Made by a program: the position numbers and the translations under genes. The notes beneath the pieces are model-generated. The model ran no database searches. It was not told the DNA's origin and saw nothing but the letters and a program-made list of their open reading frames with translations. Below, piece after piece: positions 14,784 through 15,020 of a DNA stretch of 15,020 nt (positions within the stretch are counted from its first letter, which is position 1; each line of letters starts with the position of its first letter). The stretch is taken from positions 1-15,020 of the forward strand of contig CAMPHU010000106.1 in the NCBI GenBank assembly GCA_946886065.1, written 5' to 3'. Origin of the DNA: an uncultured Massilia sp. Lineage in GTDB: Bacteria; Pseudomonadota; Gammaproteobacteria; Burkholderiales; Burkholderiaceae.

Positions 14784-14818
14784 AACAAAAAAGCCGTTGA
14801 TCGCATGATCAACGGCTT
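14784..14818 (-). terminator. rho-independent terminator of the tRNA-Met gene
   Basis: Perfect 12-bp stem (AAGCCGTTGATC / GATCAACGGCTT) with a 4-nt loop. Reading on the minus strand it is followed by a run of six Ts and TTGTT. It begins 10 bp after the tRNA 3' end and lies directly against the stop of the convergent protease gene. In the plus direction the T-tract is missing, so it serves mainly the tRNA. Confidence 0.9.
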
Positions 14819-14828
14819 CCTGTCGAAC

Positions 14829-14905
14829 TGGTGGTGATAGGTGGACTTGAACCACCGACCCCAGCATTATGAGTGCTGTGCTCTAACCAGCTGAGCTATA
14901 TCACC
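14829..14905 (-). tRNA. tRNA-Met (CAT), elongator type
   Basis: A complete 77-nt tRNA with encoded CCA. The acceptor stem GGTGATA/TATCACC pairs perfectly, the D-arm is AGCTC...GAGC and the T-arm is GGTGG-TTCAAGT-CCACC. The anticodon loop is CTCATAA, reading CAT. The anticodon stem CAGCA/TGCTG and the GGGGTC variable-loop region resemble elongator tRNA-Met rather than the tRNA-Ile2 that also has a CAT anticodon. Initiator features (three G-C pairs in the anticodon stem) are absent. Confidence 0.95.
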
Positions 14906-14930
14906 AAAATCGCTTGAGACGACAATAAGC

Positions 14931-14962
14931 AAAAATGGCTCGACTCGGGGAGTCAAGCCATT
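14931..14962 (-). terminator. terminator between the two tRNA-Met genes
   Basis: Reading on the minus strand, ATGGCTTGACT and AGTCGAGCCAT form an 11-bp stem with one mismatch and a 5-nt loop, followed by five Ts. It lies after the 3' end of the second tRNA copy and before the first, so the two may be transcribed as separate units. Confidence 0.75.
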
Positions 14963-14976
14963 CGCTTGGAATTCTG

Positions 14977-15020
14977 TGGTGGTGATAGGTGGACTTGAAC
15001 CACCGACCCCAGCATTATGA
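14977..15020 (-). tRNA. second tRNA-Met (CAT) copy, truncated by the window edge
   Basis: The 44 visible bases, from the encoded CCA through the T-arm and into the anticodon loop (including the CAT), are identical to the corresponding bases of the first copy. The 5' part lies outside the window. It is a tandem duplication of the tRNA gene with a 71-bp spacer. Confidence 0.9.

Noticed and set aside
13205..14812. 535-codon minus-strand open frame over the membrane protein and metalloprotease
   Set aside because: No domain and biased composition; it even runs through the tRNA terminator.

Overview
The window looks like chromosomal DNA of a high-GC betaproteobacterium, most likely Oxalobacteraceae (Massilia/Duganella/Telluria type). 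This rests on strong G/C third-position bias, a PEP-CTERM protein, a YbaL-type antiporter and the general style of the proteins; no rRNA or housekeeping marker confirms the genus. I see no insertion sequence, integrase, phage gene, CRISPR array or rRNA.

Left part (1-6586). A DUF1697 gene converges on a small PEP-CTERM surface protein gene. An unusually A+T-rich gap of about 600 bp follows. Next is a membrane-anchored, FtsH-like AAA+ zinc protease with a modified second region of homology, closed by a clear intrinsic terminator. Three minus-strand genes come after it: a small outer-membrane beta-barrel protein, then a probable two-gene operon of a YbaL-type cation:proton antiporter (first) and a single-pass membrane protein of unknown function (second).

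Centre (6587-10813). A TetR-family repressor gene is divergent from a tightly packed three-gene operon: SCPx-type thiolase, acyl-CoA dehydrogenase, and alpha-methylacyl-CoA racemase (CaiB/BaiF fold). The intergenic region carries two palindromic operators with centres exactly 30 bp apart, overlapping a TATAAT box. The enzymes are those expected for beta-oxidation of 2-methyl-branched acyl-CoAs (branched fatty acids or sterol/isoprenoid side chains), and the repressor probably responds to an acyl-CoA intermediate.

Right part (10814-15020). A DUF445 (YjiN-like) membrane protein, a DUF2007 protein and a 52-residue basic protein precede a MerR-family regulator. The regulator is divergent from a four-helix membrane protein and an astacin-like zinc protease in tandem. 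Their shared promoter has the MerR-type architecture: a perfect 8-2-8 palindrome inside a stretched 20-bp -35/-10 spacer. The protease has no signal peptide and a single cysteine ahead of its catalytic domain. The window ends in two tandem elongator tRNA-Met(CAT) genes on the minus strand, the second cut by the window edge, each followed by its own terminator.

The parts most worth pursuing are the TetR-controlled branched-acyl operon, the MerR/membrane protein/metalloprotease module, the divergent FtsH-like protease with its long A+T-rich upstream region, and the YbaL partner protein. Comparisons with named families and proteins are from memory, without database searches.
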